DNA from: JAVVHH01 sp963848035
Lineage (GTDB): Bacteria; Pseudomonadota; Alphaproteobacteria; Acetobacterales; Acetobacteraceae
Assembly (NCBI GenBank): GCA_963848035.1
Contig: CAWKCD010000001.1
Coordinates: forward strand, 3,596,001 to 3,660,000
DNA length: 64,000 nucleotides
Direction: 5' to 3'
Made by a program: the position numbers and the translations under genes. This document shows, piece after piece, positions 9,227 to 17,900 of the stretch (its first letter is position 1; the number at the start of each line of letters is the position of its first letter). The notes under the pieces were generated by a model, which saw nothing but the letters and a program-made list of their open reading frames with translations, was not told where the DNA came from and did no database searches.

Positions 9227-10399
9227 TCAGGCGCGGATGAGGCCGGTGACGGGGGCGGCGGAGTCGCTGTTGGGGAAGGCGCGGGCGAGGGCGGCCGGGG
9301 GCAGGCGGAGGTGGGAGGCGAGGAGGCCTTTGGCGAGGGCGCGGCAGTCCAGGCTGGGCTGGAGGTCGCGGCCTTCGAGCAGTTGGCCCGGGGCGAGGCC
9401 GGGCCAGGTTGCGCGGACCCGGCCGCCGGCGACCGCGCCGCCGGCGACGAAGGCGACGCCGCCGGTGCCGTGGTCGGTGCCGGACGTGCCGTTGACGTGG
9501 ACGGTGCGGCCGAACTCGGTGATGACCAGGATTGCGGTCTTGCGCCAGTTCTCGCCGAGGGCGTCGCGCATGGCGACGAGGCCGTCGTCGAGCTGTTTGA
9601 GGGGGCCGACGAGGCGCTGGGCCTGGGCGGCGTGGGTGTCCCAGCCGCCGAGTTCCATGGCGGCGATGCGGGGGCCGTCGGGGGCGGAGAGGAGGCGGCC
9701 GGCGGCGGCGGCGAGGGCGGGGAAGGCGTAGCGCTGGCCGCCGCCTTTGGTGTCGTTGCCGAGCTGGGCGCCGGTGAAGCCGCGTTCCTGGAGGCCTTCG
9801 CGGAGGGCGGGGCCGGTGATGGGATCGTGCTCGTGCAGGGAGACGAGGCGGGCATAGAGGTCGGCGAGGGGCTGCTGGAAGCTTTGGGGGGCGTAGGCGC
9901 CGACCGGGGTGGGGCCGCGCAGGAGCAAGGGGAGGGCGACGCCGACGGAGAGGGGGGCGCCGTTGGGGCCGGCTTGGGCCATGCCCTGGACAGCGCGGTT
10001 GAGCCAGCCGCTGGTGAGGCGCTGTTCGGCGCCGGATTCCATGATGTCCTGCGCTTCGAAGTGGCTGCGGGTGCGGACCGGCCCGGCGACGGCGTGGACG
10101 GGGAGGAGGTCGCCGGCGGTGTACATGCCGTGCAGACCGGTGAGGGCGGGGTGCAGGCCGTAGAAGCCGCCAAGGTCGAGGAGGGCGCCGTCGGTGGGGG
10201 AGAGGGCGCCGCGGAGGGCGGCGAAAGAGGGGTCGCCGTAGGGCGCGACGGCGGCGAGGCCGTCGAGCGCGCCGCGGAGGAGGACGACGACGAAGCGGCG
10301 ATCGGTGGGGGCGGCGGCCATCGCGAGGGAGGCGCGGCCGAGGGAGACGGCGGCGGTGAGGCCCAGGAGGGCGCTGCGGCGGGTGAGGAGGGTGCTCAT
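9227..10399 (-). CDS. DUF1501 family protein with Tat signal
   Basis: Exported protein of 390 residues with a twin-arginine type leader (TRRSALLGL near residue 6, hydrophobic core, AMAAA cleavage region at about 28). DUF1501 proteins have a sulfatase/alkaline-phosphatase-like fold and unknown function. Visible hallmarks are RGALDGL in the N-terminal part, HFEAQDIMESG around residue 120, GGWDTH, and ITEFGRTVHVNGTSGTDHG in the C-terminal half. It begins two bases after the stop of the DUF1800 gene, and these two families nearly always travel together, so both are likely one exported system. Confidence 0.88.
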   Translation of the reverse strand: MSTLLTRRSALLGLTAAVSLGRASLAMAAAPTDRRFVVVLLRGALDGLAAVAPYGDPSFAALRGALSPTDGALLDLGGFYGLHPALTGLHGMYTAGDLLPVHAVAGPVRTRSHFEAQDIMESGAEQRLTSGWLNRAVQGMAQAGPNGAPLSVGVALPLLLRGPTPVGAYAPQSFQQPLADLYARLVSLHEHDPITGPALREGLQERGFTGAQLGNDTKGGGQRYAFPALAAAAGRLLSAPDGPRIAAMELGGWDTHAAQAQRLVGPLKQLDDGLVAMRDALGENWRKTAILVITEFGRTVHVNGTSGTDHGTGGVAFVAGGAVAGGRVRATWPGLAPGQLLEGRDLQPSLDCRALAKGLLASHLRLPPAALARAFPNSDSAAPVTGLIRA

Positions 10400-10401
10400 G
10401 A

Positions 10402-11685
10402 TCAGCGCCTCTGGAATTCGGGTGAAGCGAGGAGAAGGGTGACGGCGTCGCGGCGGGAGCCTGCGCCACGCAGGGCGGCGGCGGTGGCGGGGGAGATCAG
10501 AGGGCCGAGGACGGTGTCGCCGAGGGCGGCGGGTTCGGCGAGTTCGGGGCGGCCGGCGAAGCCGTAGACCCAGTCGATGCGGCGGACCATGGCCTCGGGG
10601 CCGGCCCATTCCGAGGCGGTGTCGGGCCAGCCGATGGGGAAGGGAGCGTCGAACATGCCTTGGCCGAGGCCGTTGACGATGCCGTTGAAGGGCGGGCGGC
10701 GGTCGGGCGGGAGGGCTGCGCCGCGCAGGGCGGCGAGGACGAGCTCCTGGGGGGTGCGGAGCTTCGTGAGCGGCGTCCAGGCGGCGGGGAGGCGGATGAG
10801 TTCGAGGGAAGCGGCGCGGAGGTCGCCGCCGGTGTCGCGCAGGACGGCTTCGATGCGGCGGACGGCGTCGGGCGGCGGGTTGTCGGCGACGAAGTGGCGG
10901 ACGAGCTTGGTGGCGATGTGGCGGCTTGTGGCGGGGTGGGCGGCGAGGAAGAGGAGGGCCTGGCGGCCGCCTTCCTGGCCTTCGGGGAAGGTGCGGCCGA
11001 GGAGGGTCTTGTCGCCGGGCTCGTGGACGAAGGGGCGGAACTTGAAGCCGGGGGCGTCGCGGCGCTCGACGCTCCAGCCGGTGATGAGCTTGGCCAGGGC
11101 GATGACATCGTTCTGGGTGTAGTTGGCGGCCGGGCTGAGGGTGTGGAGCTCCAGGCATTCGCGGGCGAGGTTCTCGTTGAGGCCCTTGCCCTGTCTGAGG
11201 CCGACGCGGCTGTTGGGGCCGACCGAGCCGGCGTTGTCGAGATAGAGCAGCATGGCCGGGTGCTGCATGACGGCGAGCAGCATATCGGCGAAGCGGCCGG
11301 TGACGTGGGGGCGGATGGCGTCGCGGACATAAGCGCCGGCCATGGGGGCGACTTCGCCGCGGCGGATGCTGACGGTGAAGTGGTTGGCCCAGAACCAGAC
11401 CAGGCGTTCTCGGAAGGGGGTGAGGGTGGTCAGCGCGTTGTCTTCGAGGGCCCTGGTCTCGGATTGGAAGAGGTCCCGGGCGCGGTGGGGGCGGTCGGGC
11501 AGGCCCTTGTCGGCGCGATCCTCCTGGAGGGCGGCGAAGGCGTCGGCGACGGTGGCGCCGGGCGGGCCGGGGTCGGCGCCGTTGAGTTGTGCGGCGAGCC
11601 ATGCGCGGAGGTCGGACGGGTTGGGGTCGGTGGGGGAGCGGCCGAAACCGAAGCGGGCGTAGGCGTGGACGATTTCGGTTTGCAT
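10402..11685 (-). CDS. DUF1800 family protein
   Basis: Protein of 427 residues matching DUF1800, a helical family of unknown function that pairs with DUF1501. Hallmarks: ARFGFGRSP at the N-terminus, FWANHFTVS in the middle, MLLYLDN...GLNENLARECLELHT, ITGW, and a C-terminal GWPDTASEW. I chose the ATG at 11685 because residues after it start with the conserved ARFGFG region; the frame is open 17 codons further. No clear signal peptide. It is followed within 2 bases by the DUF1501 gene and preceded by a 62-base gap after the Nudix gene. Confidence 0.86.
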   Translation of the reverse strand: MQTEIVHAYARFGFGRSPTDPNPSDLRAWLAAQLNGADPGPPGATVADAFAALQEDRADKGLPDRPHRARDLFQSETRALEDNALTTLTPFRERLVWFWANHFTVSIRRGEVAPMAGAYVRDAIRPHVTGRFADMLLAVMQHPAMLLYLDNAGSVGPNSRVGLRQGKGLNENLARECLELHTLSPAANYTQNDVIALAKLITGWSVERRDAPGFKFRPFVHEPGDKTLLGRTFPEGQEGGRQALLFLAAHPATSRHIATKLVRHFVADNPPPDAVRRIEAVLRDTGGDLRAASLELIRLPAAWTPLTKLRTPQELVLAALRGAALPPDRRPPFNGIVNGLGQGMFDAPFPIGWPDTASEWAGPEAMVRRIDWVYGFAGRPELAEPAALGDTVLGPLISPATAAALRGAGSRRDAVTLLLASPEFQRR

Positions 11686-11747
11686 GATGTGAACGTCGAA
11701 GTTGTGGTCTGGATACGGCGCGGACGGCTCGCCCACACGCGCCGGGT

Positions 11748-12365
11748 TCAGTCGGCGACCCAGCGTTGTTGGCGGTAGGCGAAGAGCTCGGAGCGGGCGG
11801 CGCGTTCGGCGTCGGAGAGGGCGAGATAGGCTTGGAGGCGTTCGAGGACGTCGCGGGTGACGCCCATGAGGCCGAAACCGAGGGCTTCCTCGACGGGGTA
11901 GAAGCGAACGGATTCGAGTTCGTGGGAGTCGGCGGGCTCGCCTTGGACGAGGTCGGCCGATGCGACGAGGAAGCGGGCGTTGAAGCGGATGGGCGATCTG
12001 GAGGGCGTGATGGCGCGGCAGAGGTAGTCGATGTCGTGCAGGCGGGGCGGGTCGCCGAAAGTGAGGCCGGTCTCTTCGCGGAGTTCGCGGGCGGCGGCCA
12101 TAACGAGGGCGCGGGCGAGGCGGGGGTGGGCCTTGCGGGCGAGGAGGGCGAGGGTCGCGGGGCTGGGCTCGGTGGCGGCGGGCGCGGTGCGGTCGGCGGG
12201 GTCGGCGGCGCCGCCGGGGAAGACGAGGCGGTTGGGCATGAAGCGGTGGCCGGCGCCGCGGATGCCCATGAGGACCTCGGTGCCGTCCTTGCCGTTGCGC
12301 CAGAGCAGGAGGCTGGCGGCGTGCCGGGCGAAGACGGGGCGGGTGGGCAGCAGGCTCTCACTCAT
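11748..12365 (-). CDS. Nudix hydrolase
   Basis: Hydrolase of nucleoside-diphosphate-linked substrates, 205 residues. The Nudix box is present with its core RELREETGL at about residue 95, preceded by FPGGA and a long alanine/proline-rich insertion between the box glycine and the core, a layout seen in larger Nudix enzymes that act on CoA or related substrates. The ATG at 12365 overlaps the stop of the asparagine synthetase gene (ATGA), so it belongs to the same minus-strand unit. The substrate cannot be deduced. Confidence 0.85.
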   Translation of the reverse strand: MSESLLPTRPVFARHAASLLLWRNGKDGTEVLMGIRGAGHRFMPNRLVFPGGAADPADRTAPAATEPSPATLALLARKAHPRLARALVMAAARELREETGLTFGDPPRLHDIDYLCRAITPSRSPIRFNARFLVASADLVQGEPADSHELESVRFYPVEEALGFGLMGVTRDVLERLQAYLALSDAERAARSELFAYRQQRWVAD

Positions 12366-14124
12366 TGCGACAGACACTCGAACACGTCCCCTGACGAGGG
12401 TTGGCCCTGCACGTGGGCGCGGTGCCACAGGGCATAAAACAGGAGGGTCCAGGCGGCGTGGCCCTCGCGTTTGCCGGCGGTGTTGCGGAAGAGGGCGGCG
12501 ACGCGGTCGGGGCGGGCGATCTCGGCGACGCCGGGCGAGGCGGCGACGAGGGGGCCGAGGCGGGCGCCCTGTTCGGCGATCCAGGCGCCGATGGGGACGG
12601 TGAAGCCCTGTTTGGGGGCGAAGGGTTGGGCGGCGGGCATGGCGCGCTCGAGCCAGCGGCGGAGGAGGTATTTGCCGCGGCCGCTGCGGACCTTGAGGGC
12701 GTCGGGGAGGCTGAAGCCGACGGCGGCGAGTTCGGCGTCGAGGAAGGGGGTGCGGCCTTCGACGCCGTGGGCCATGAGGCAGCGGTCGAGCTTGAGCAGG
12801 AGGTCGTGGGGGAGCCAGTCGGCGATGTCGGTGGCTTGGGCGATGGCGAGGCGGGTGCGGCCGGGTTGGGCGGCGCTGGCTTCGGCGGCGGCGAGGCCGT
12901 CGCGCCAGGTGAGGGGCGTTTCGCGCAGGAGGTCCAGCTTGTCGAAGGTGCCGCGGGCGCGCATGACGCGGCCGCCCTGCCACCAGGGGCGCATGGCGCT
13001 GCGGTAGCGGCCGTAGCCGGCGAAGATCTCGTCGCCGCCTTCGCCGGAGAGGACGACCTTGACGTCCTGGCGGGCGCGGCGGGCGAGGAACCAGGTGGGG
13101 ATGATGGCGTAGTCGGCGGCCGGGTCGTCCATGCAGGCGACGATCTCGGGGAGGTGACGCCAGACCATGGATGCCGTGATCTCAATGCTTTCGTGGCGGG
13201 CGTTGACGGATTTGGCGACGGTCTCGGCCTTCTGCGCGCTCGTCCGCGGCGCGGGGCGAGGCGAAGCCGGCGGTGAAGGCGAGGACGCGCTCGTTGTTGA
13301 GGCGGGCCATGGCGGCGAGGATCGCGGCGCTGTCGATGCCGCCGGAGAGGAACATGCCGTAGGGGACGTCGCTGCGCTGGTGCAGGTCGACGCTGCGCAC
13401 GAGGGCGGCGTCGAGTTTCTCGAGGGCGGCGTCTTCGGCGATGGGTCTCGGGGGGGCCGGCGGGGAGAGCGGCGACGCGGGTGCGGTCGAGGATGTGGCC
13501 ATCGGCGACGCGGATGGTCTCGCCGGGGAGGACGCGGTCGATGCCGGGGAAGATGGTGGCGGCGCCGGTGGTGAACTGCATTTGCAGCAGTTCGTCGCGG
13601 GCGGCGGGGTTTAGGCCGCGGGCGACGAGGCCGGCGGCGAGCAGGGCCTGGGGTTCGGAGGCGAAGGCGAGGCCGCCTTCGATCTGGGCGGTGTAGAGCG
13701 GTTTTATGCCGAAGGGGTCGCGGGTGAGGGTGACGGCGCGTTGGACGCGCTCGTGGATGGCGATGGCGAACATGCCGCGGAGGGCGTTGGCGTAGGTCGC
13801 GCCGTCGCGGAGCCAGAGGTGGAGCGGGGGCTCGCAGTCGCTGGCGGTGGCGAAGCGGGTGTCGGGGAGGCCGTCGCGGAGCTCGCGGTAATTGTAGACT
13901 TCGCCGTTGGCGACCAGGGAGGCCGAGCCGGCGTAGAAGGGCTGGTCGCCGCCTGCGACATCGATGATGGCGAGGCGGGTGTGGACCAGGGCAATGCGGC
14001 CGACGACGGAGTGGCCGGCGCCGTCCGGGCCGCGATGGGCGAGGGCGCGGGAGAGGGCGGAGAGGACCGCCGGGTCGGGCGGCGGGGCGGAGGGGGCCAG
14101 GACGAGGCCGGCGATGCCGCACAT
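12362..14124 (-). CDS. asnB: Asparagine synthase (glutamine-hydrolysing), two frameshifts
   Basis: Class II glutamine amidotransferase fused to an AMP-forming synthetase domain. It starts MCGIAG, so Cys2 is the glutaminase nucleophile; the N-domain also shows RLAIIDVAGG and VANGEVYNY. The synthetase part has the PP-loop motif SGGIDSAA and later VLSGEGGDE. The protein lies in three frames: the first change is at a G7 run (plus strand 13450-13456), the second near 13232-13240; each needs one base removed. With those, a full-length enzyme of about 586 residues results. In this glycan-gene neighbourhood it may amidate a surface or peptide substrate rather than make free asparagine (inference). 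Start overlaps the upstream GT4 stop by one base. Confidence 0.85.
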
Positions 14125-15146
14125 CAGCCGGCTGCCATGGCGGCGAGGGCGTGACGCCAGGTGGCGACGACGGGGGCTTCGGCGTGTTCGGTCTGCCAGA
14201 TTTGTCTCGCGTTGGCGGCGAGGCTGGCGGCCAAAGCGGGGTCGTCGAGGACGGTGCGGATGGCGGCGGCGAGGCGGACGGGGTCTTCGGGCGGGACGAG
14301 CAGGCCGGTGCGGCCGGGATCGATGAGTTCGAGAGGGCCGGCGACGGCAGCGGCGACGACGGGGCGGCAGGCGGAGAAGGCTTCGATGATGACGTTGCCG
14401 AGCGGCTCGATGCGGCTGGGGCAGACCAGGAGGTCGCAGGCGGCCAGGAGGGCGGCCTGGTCGCGGCGCCAGCCGAGCAGATGCAGGCGGTCGGCGACGC
14501 CGAGGTCGTGAGCGAGGCGCTCGAGGGCGGCGCGCTCGGGGCCTTCGCCGGCGATGACGAACTGGACGCCGGGGAGCGAGGGTATGGCGCGGATCAGGAT
14601 GTCGAAGGCCTTGTTGGGATGGAGGCGGCCGAGGGCGAGCACGCGGGGGCCCGGAGGCAGGTTGGGAGGCAGGTCGGCGGGGTGGGCGCCGAGCAGGTCG
14701 GGGGCGAAATTTGGGAGGTGGTGGACGCGGGCGGCGGGCCAGCCTTGTTCGCGGATCCAGGCGACGATGCCGCGGGTGTTGCCGACCAGGTGGTCGCAGT
14801 CGCGGTAGTATTTGAGGTCGTAGTAGCCGCCGAGGCGGCCGACCTTGACCCAAGGGCCGTCGGGCATGGCGCGGGCGGCGCGGTTCATCCAGGCGACGGC
14901 GACGGCCGGGGAGAAGGCGCGCAGCAGGCGGGCGAGGCGGGGCCGGGTGGTGAGGTCGAGCGGGCCGCCGAAGCGGAGCTGCGCCGGGGCGAGGCCTTCG
15001 GTGCGCAGGCGGTCGGCGCGATGGGCATCGCGGCGGATGACGGGCAGGACGGTGTCGCCGGCGTGGTGCAGGGCGGCGGCGAGGCGCTCGAAGAACTGTT
15101 CGGCGCCGCCAGAGGGCGCGCCGGCCATGATCTGGGCCACTTTCAA
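14124..15146 (-). CDS. Glycosyltransferase family 4 protein
   Basis: GT-B fold glycosyltransferase, 340 residues. The C-terminal donor-binding half shows VIAGEGPERAALE, HLLGWRRD, and the E-x7-E type segment PSRIEPLGNVIIEAFS, followed by GLLVPPEDP. The N-terminus MAGAPSGGAEQFF is the acceptor-side glycine loop typical of GT4 enzymes. The start is a TTG at 15146 and the next candidate is a GTG two codons later. It leads a minus-strand run with the asparagine synthetase and Nudix genes and is divergent from ygfZ. Sugar and acceptor are unknown. Confidence 0.87.
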   Translation of the reverse strand: MKVAQIMAGAPSGGAEQFFERLAAALHHAGDTVLPVIRRDAHRADRLRTEGLAPAQLRFGGPLDLTTRPRLARLLRAFSPAVAVAWMNRAARAMPDGPWVKVGRLGGYYDLKYYRDCDHLVGNTRGIVAWIREQGWPAARVHHLPNFAPDLLGAHPADLPPNLPPGPRVLALGRLHPNKAFDILIRAIPSLPGVQFVIAGEGPERAALERLAHDLGVADRLHLLGWRRDQAALLAACDLLVCPSRIEPLGNVIIEAFSACRPVVAAAVAGPLELIDPGRTGLLVPPEDPVRLAAAIRTVLDDPALAASLAANARQIWQTEHAEAPVVATWRHALAAMAAG

Positions 15147-15244
15147 GCGAGGAACGTGGTTGCTGGTTTTGGCATGCGGCGCCCGTGTAGCACAGGGTTG
15201 GGCGGAGTCTTGTAGGGGGCAGGGGCGGGCATTACGTCGAAGGT

Positions 15245-16066
15245 ATGAGCTTTACCGCAGAACTGACCGACCGCGCCGTCCTGGACGTCAGCGGAGAGGA
15301 TCGCGTGGCCTTCCTGCAGGGGTTGGTGTCGAACGACGTGGCGGCGGCCGGGCCGGGGCGGGCGGTGTGGTCGGCGCTGCTGACGCCGCAGGGCAAGTGG
15401 ATCGCGGATTTCTTCATCTTCGCCGATGGCGAGCGGCTGCTGCTGGATGTGGAGGCGGGTCAGGCGGAGATGCTGGCGAAGCTGCTGTCGCGCTACCGGC
15501 TGCGGTCGAAGGTGACGATCGCGCGCACCGAACTCGGCGTGCAGGCGGTTTGGGGCGGGGCGCCGTCGCCGGGCGGGGTGCAGGCGCCGGATCCAAGGCT
15601 GGCGGAAGCGGGCTGGCGGGTGCTGGGCGGGGGATTGGCGGCCAACGCGGACGAGGCGGATTACGATCTGCACCGGTTGCGGCTGGGGCTGCCTTCGGGG
15701 TCGCGGGACCTGGAGGCGGAGCGGAGCACGCTGGTGGAATCGGGGTTCGACGAGCTGCACGGGATCGGGTGGGAGAAGGGCTGCTACATGGGGCAGGAGC
15801 TGACCGCGCGGACGAAGTATCGCGGGCTGGTCAAGCGGCGGCTGGTGCCGGTGCGGGTCGAGGGCGAGTTGCCGGCGGTGGGCACGCCGGTGATGCACGG
15901 CGAGAGCGAGGTGGGGACGATCCGCTCGGGGCGCGGAGATCGGGCGCTGGCGTCGCTGCGGCTGGATGCGATAAAGGGCGAGGGGCTGCGGTGCGGGGCG
16001 GCGGTGCTGGTGCCGGAGCCGGCGGCGTGGATGCGGCTCGAGAGCCTCAAGCTCGCTTCGGCATAG
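15245..16066 (+). CDS. ygfZ: YgfZ/GcvT-domain folate-binding Fe-S assembly protein
   Basis: Tetrahydrofolate-binding protein that supports iron-sulfur cluster assembly or repair. The defining YgfZ signature is present as KGCYMGQELTAR at about residues 178-189, with the conserved cysteine. The N-terminal GcvT-like half contains LQGLVSNDV and LLTPQGKW. Length (273 residues) is normal for the alphaproteobacterial form. Its last 20 bases overlap the convergent thioesterase gene. A 98-base gap separates it from the divergent GT4 gene and should hold both promoters. Confidence 0.92.
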   Translation: MSFTAELTDRAVLDVSGEDRVAFLQGLVSNDVAAAGPGRAVWSALLTPQGKWIADFFIFADGERLLLDVEAGQAEMLAKLLSRYRLRSKVTIARTELGVQAVWGGAPSPGGVQAPDPRLAEAGWRVLGGGLAANADEADYDLHRLRLGLPSGSRDLEAERSTLVESGFDELHGIGWEKGCYMGQELTARTKYRGLVKRRLVPVRVEGELPAVGTPVMHGESEVGTIRSGRGDRALASLRLDAIKGEGLRCGAAVLVPEPAAWMRLESLKLASA

Positions 16067-16550
16067 CAATCGCGCGGCCGGTCCAGTCGGGGCGGCCGAG
16101 GGCGGCGTGGTCGGCAACGGCCGTGCGGAGCCCGGCGAGGATGGCTTCGGGCCAAGGCGAGACCCGACGAGTGCCGAGGTCGACGCTCAAGAACATCAAT
16201 TCCTGCTGGGCGGCGATGGCGCCGTCACGGTCACGCAGCATCTCGTGGGCGACGTGGAGACGTTTCTCGTCGCAGGCGAGCAGGTGGGAGTCGATCGAGA
16301 CGGTCTCGCCCTCGACGAGTTCGGCGCGATAGCGGGTGTGGGTCTCGGCGGCGAAGGTGCCGCGGCCGGTAGCGCGAAGCGGATCGCCGAGGCCGATCGG
16401 ACGCCAGAGCGCGTCGGTCGCCCAGTCGAACAAGGTGACGTAGTGGGCGAGGTTGAGGTGGGCGTTCTCGTCGATCCATTCGGGACGGACGGCGAACGGG
16501 CCGCAGCGAAACGGGGCGGGAAGAGCCCGCCCCGTGCCGACCTGGTTCAA
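16047..16550 (-). CDS. Hotdog-fold acyl-CoA thioesterase
   Basis: Thioesterase of the YbgC/FcbC-like hotdog group, 167 residues. The N-terminal helix segment WIDENAHLNLAHYVTLFD has the conserved aspartate and the HxNxxxY pattern. The only usable start is a TTG at 16550; it overlaps the TGA of the upstream DUF2076 gene (TTGA), which implies coupled translation. There is no ATG or GTG nearby. Probably hydrolyses short or aromatic acyl-CoA in the cytoplasm; substrate not readable. Confidence 0.8.
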   Translation of the reverse strand: MNQVGTGRALPAPFRCGPFAVRPEWIDENAHLNLAHYVTLFDWATDALWRPIGLGDPLRATGRGTFAAETHTRYRAELVEGETVSIDSHLLACDEKRLHVAHEMLRDRDGAIAAQQELMFLSVDLGTRRVSPWPEAILAGLRTAVADHAALGRPDWTGRAIAMPKRA

Positions 16551-17404
16551 GCGCTGTCGGTGCCGCCGCTGTCGAAGCCGCCGCCGCCGCTGTCGAACCC
16601 GCCGCCGCTGTCGCCGGAGAAGCCGGCGTCGTCGAAGCCGGTGGAACCGCCGCCGCCGAACTGGTCACCGCCGAAGCCGGCGGTGGGGTCGGACGCGGGG
16701 ATGACGCCGGCGCCGTCGAAGGCGTTGGTGGCGTTGTCGCCGCCGCCGAGGAAGCCGCCGCCGCCGCCGAGCGGGGAGGCCATGGCTTCGCCGTGGCTGC
16801 CGCTGAAGGCGTTCATGAGCGCGTTGCCGACGACCATGCCGCCGGCGACGCCGGCCGCGGTGGTCAGCGCCGAGCCAAGGAAGCCGGAGCCGCCGCCGCC
16901 GAACATGCCGGGGCGGTAGCCGGGCGAGTATTGCGGCGGCGGCGGGGCGTATTGCTGGCCGCCGTAGCCGGGCTGCTGGCCACCGTAGCCGGGTTGGGCG
17001 CCGGCGTTGCCCCAGGGGTTGCCGCGTTGCGGCTGCGGCTGGGGCTGCGACGATCCGCCGCCGAAGAGGCCGCCGAACAGGCCGCGGGATTGTTGCGGCT
17101 GCGGCTGCTGCGCGCTTTGCTGGCGCGCTTGGTCGAGTTCCCACTGCAGCCGGGTCAGGCGGTTGTTCATCTCGGCGAGCGCCGCTTCCTGGACCACGGC
17201 CATCTGCGTGACGCGGTAGCGGGCCTCCGGGTAGCGTTGGAATTGGTCGGCGATGAAGCTGTCGGCCTCACGGTCGATCGGGGGCAGGGGCGTTTGCGAT
17301 TGGGGCACGCTGCCGCCCTGTCCGGGCAGAAAGCCGCCGCCCTGCGGCGCGCCGCCAACTCGGGCGACGAAGCGGGCGATAAGGTCGCGTTCCTCGTTTG
17401 TCAT
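16547..17404 (-). CDS. DUF2076 domain protein with glycine-rich tail
   Basis: Protein of 285 residues with the DUF2076 N-domain (starting MTNEERDLIARFVARVGG, then a helical region to about residue 95), a QPQPQ linker, a GYGGQQ-type repeat stretch (about 137-155), a hydrophobic glycine/alanine segment (about 175-195, TTAAGVAGGMVVGNALMNAF) and a long Gly/Asp/Ser tail (GGGFDSGGGGFDSGG). DUF2076 proteins are described as probable periplasmic ligand-binding sensors; the function is not settled. The low-complexity tail is encoded by gcc-gcc repeats that make this stretch visually repetitive on the plus strand. Confidence 0.83.
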   Translation of the reverse strand: MTNEERDLIARFVARVGGAPQGGGFLPGQGGSVPQSQTPLPPIDREADSFIADQFQRYPEARYRVTQMAVVQEAALAEMNNRLTRLQWELDQARQQSAQQPQPQQSRGLFGGLFGGGSSQPQPQPQRGNPWGNAGAQPGYGGQQPGYGGQQYAPPPPQYSPGYRPGMFGGGGSGFLGSALTTAAGVAGGMVVGNALMNAFSGSHGEAMASPLGGGGGFLGGGDNATNAFDGAGVIPASDPTAGFGGDQFGGGGSTGFDDAGFSGDSGGGFDSGGGGFDSGGTDSA

Positions 17405-17447
17405 GTCACATCCCCAGGGTGTGTGGCGCGCCGCATGTGGCTCGCAG

Positions 17448-17864
17448 TCAGTTCCGGTTCAAGCCCAAGCCATGGCTGCCCCACTCCTGCAACGGACACC
17501 GATCCATGACGACGCGCAAGCCGGCGGCGCGGGCGCGAGTGGAGGCGGCGAGGTCGACGACGCCCAATTGCATCCAGATGGTGCGCGCGCCGAGGCGGAT
17601 GGCGTCGTCGACGATCGGGCCGACCTGGTCGGAGGCGCGGAAAATATCGACCATATCGAGCGGGGCGGCGTCCTCGAGTGCGGCGACGACGGGGCGGCCG
17701 TGGAGCGTCTGGCCGGCAAGGCCGGGGTTTACGCCGGTTACCTCGAAGCCGTGGGCGACGAGGAAGGCGAAGACGTAGTTGCCGGCGCGCTCGGGCTTGT
17801 TGGAGGCGCCGACGACGGCGATGCGGCGTGTGGTTGCCAGGATGTCGGCGATGTCGTCCATCAT
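17448..17864 (-). CDS. CoA-binding domain protein (YccU-like)
   Basis: Single Rossmann-fold protein of 138 residues. The nucleotide-binding loop AVVGASNKPERAG is at about residues 16-28, followed by the typical VNP segment and a C-terminal VMDRCP. Family members bind CoA; role not established. The start is one of two adjacent ATGs at 17864/17861. It is divergent from glyQ with 36 bases between starts, so promoters must overlap. Confidence 0.86.
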   Translation of the reverse strand: MMDDIADILATTRRIAVVGASNKPERAGNYVFAFLVAHGFEVTGVNPGLAGQTLHGRPVVAALEDAAPLDMVDIFRASDQVGPIVDDAIRLGARTIWMQLGVVDLAASTRARAAGLRVVMDRCPLQEWGSHGLGLNRN

Positions 17865-17900
17865 TGCATAACGCTCTTCTGTCCTTATGGTGCCGGCGCC

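Noticed and set aside
16547..16650. Tandem DNA repeat (gccgccgctgtcg-like units)
   Set aside because: It is the coding sequence for the Gly/Asp/Ser-rich tail of the DUF2076 protein, not an independent repeat array.
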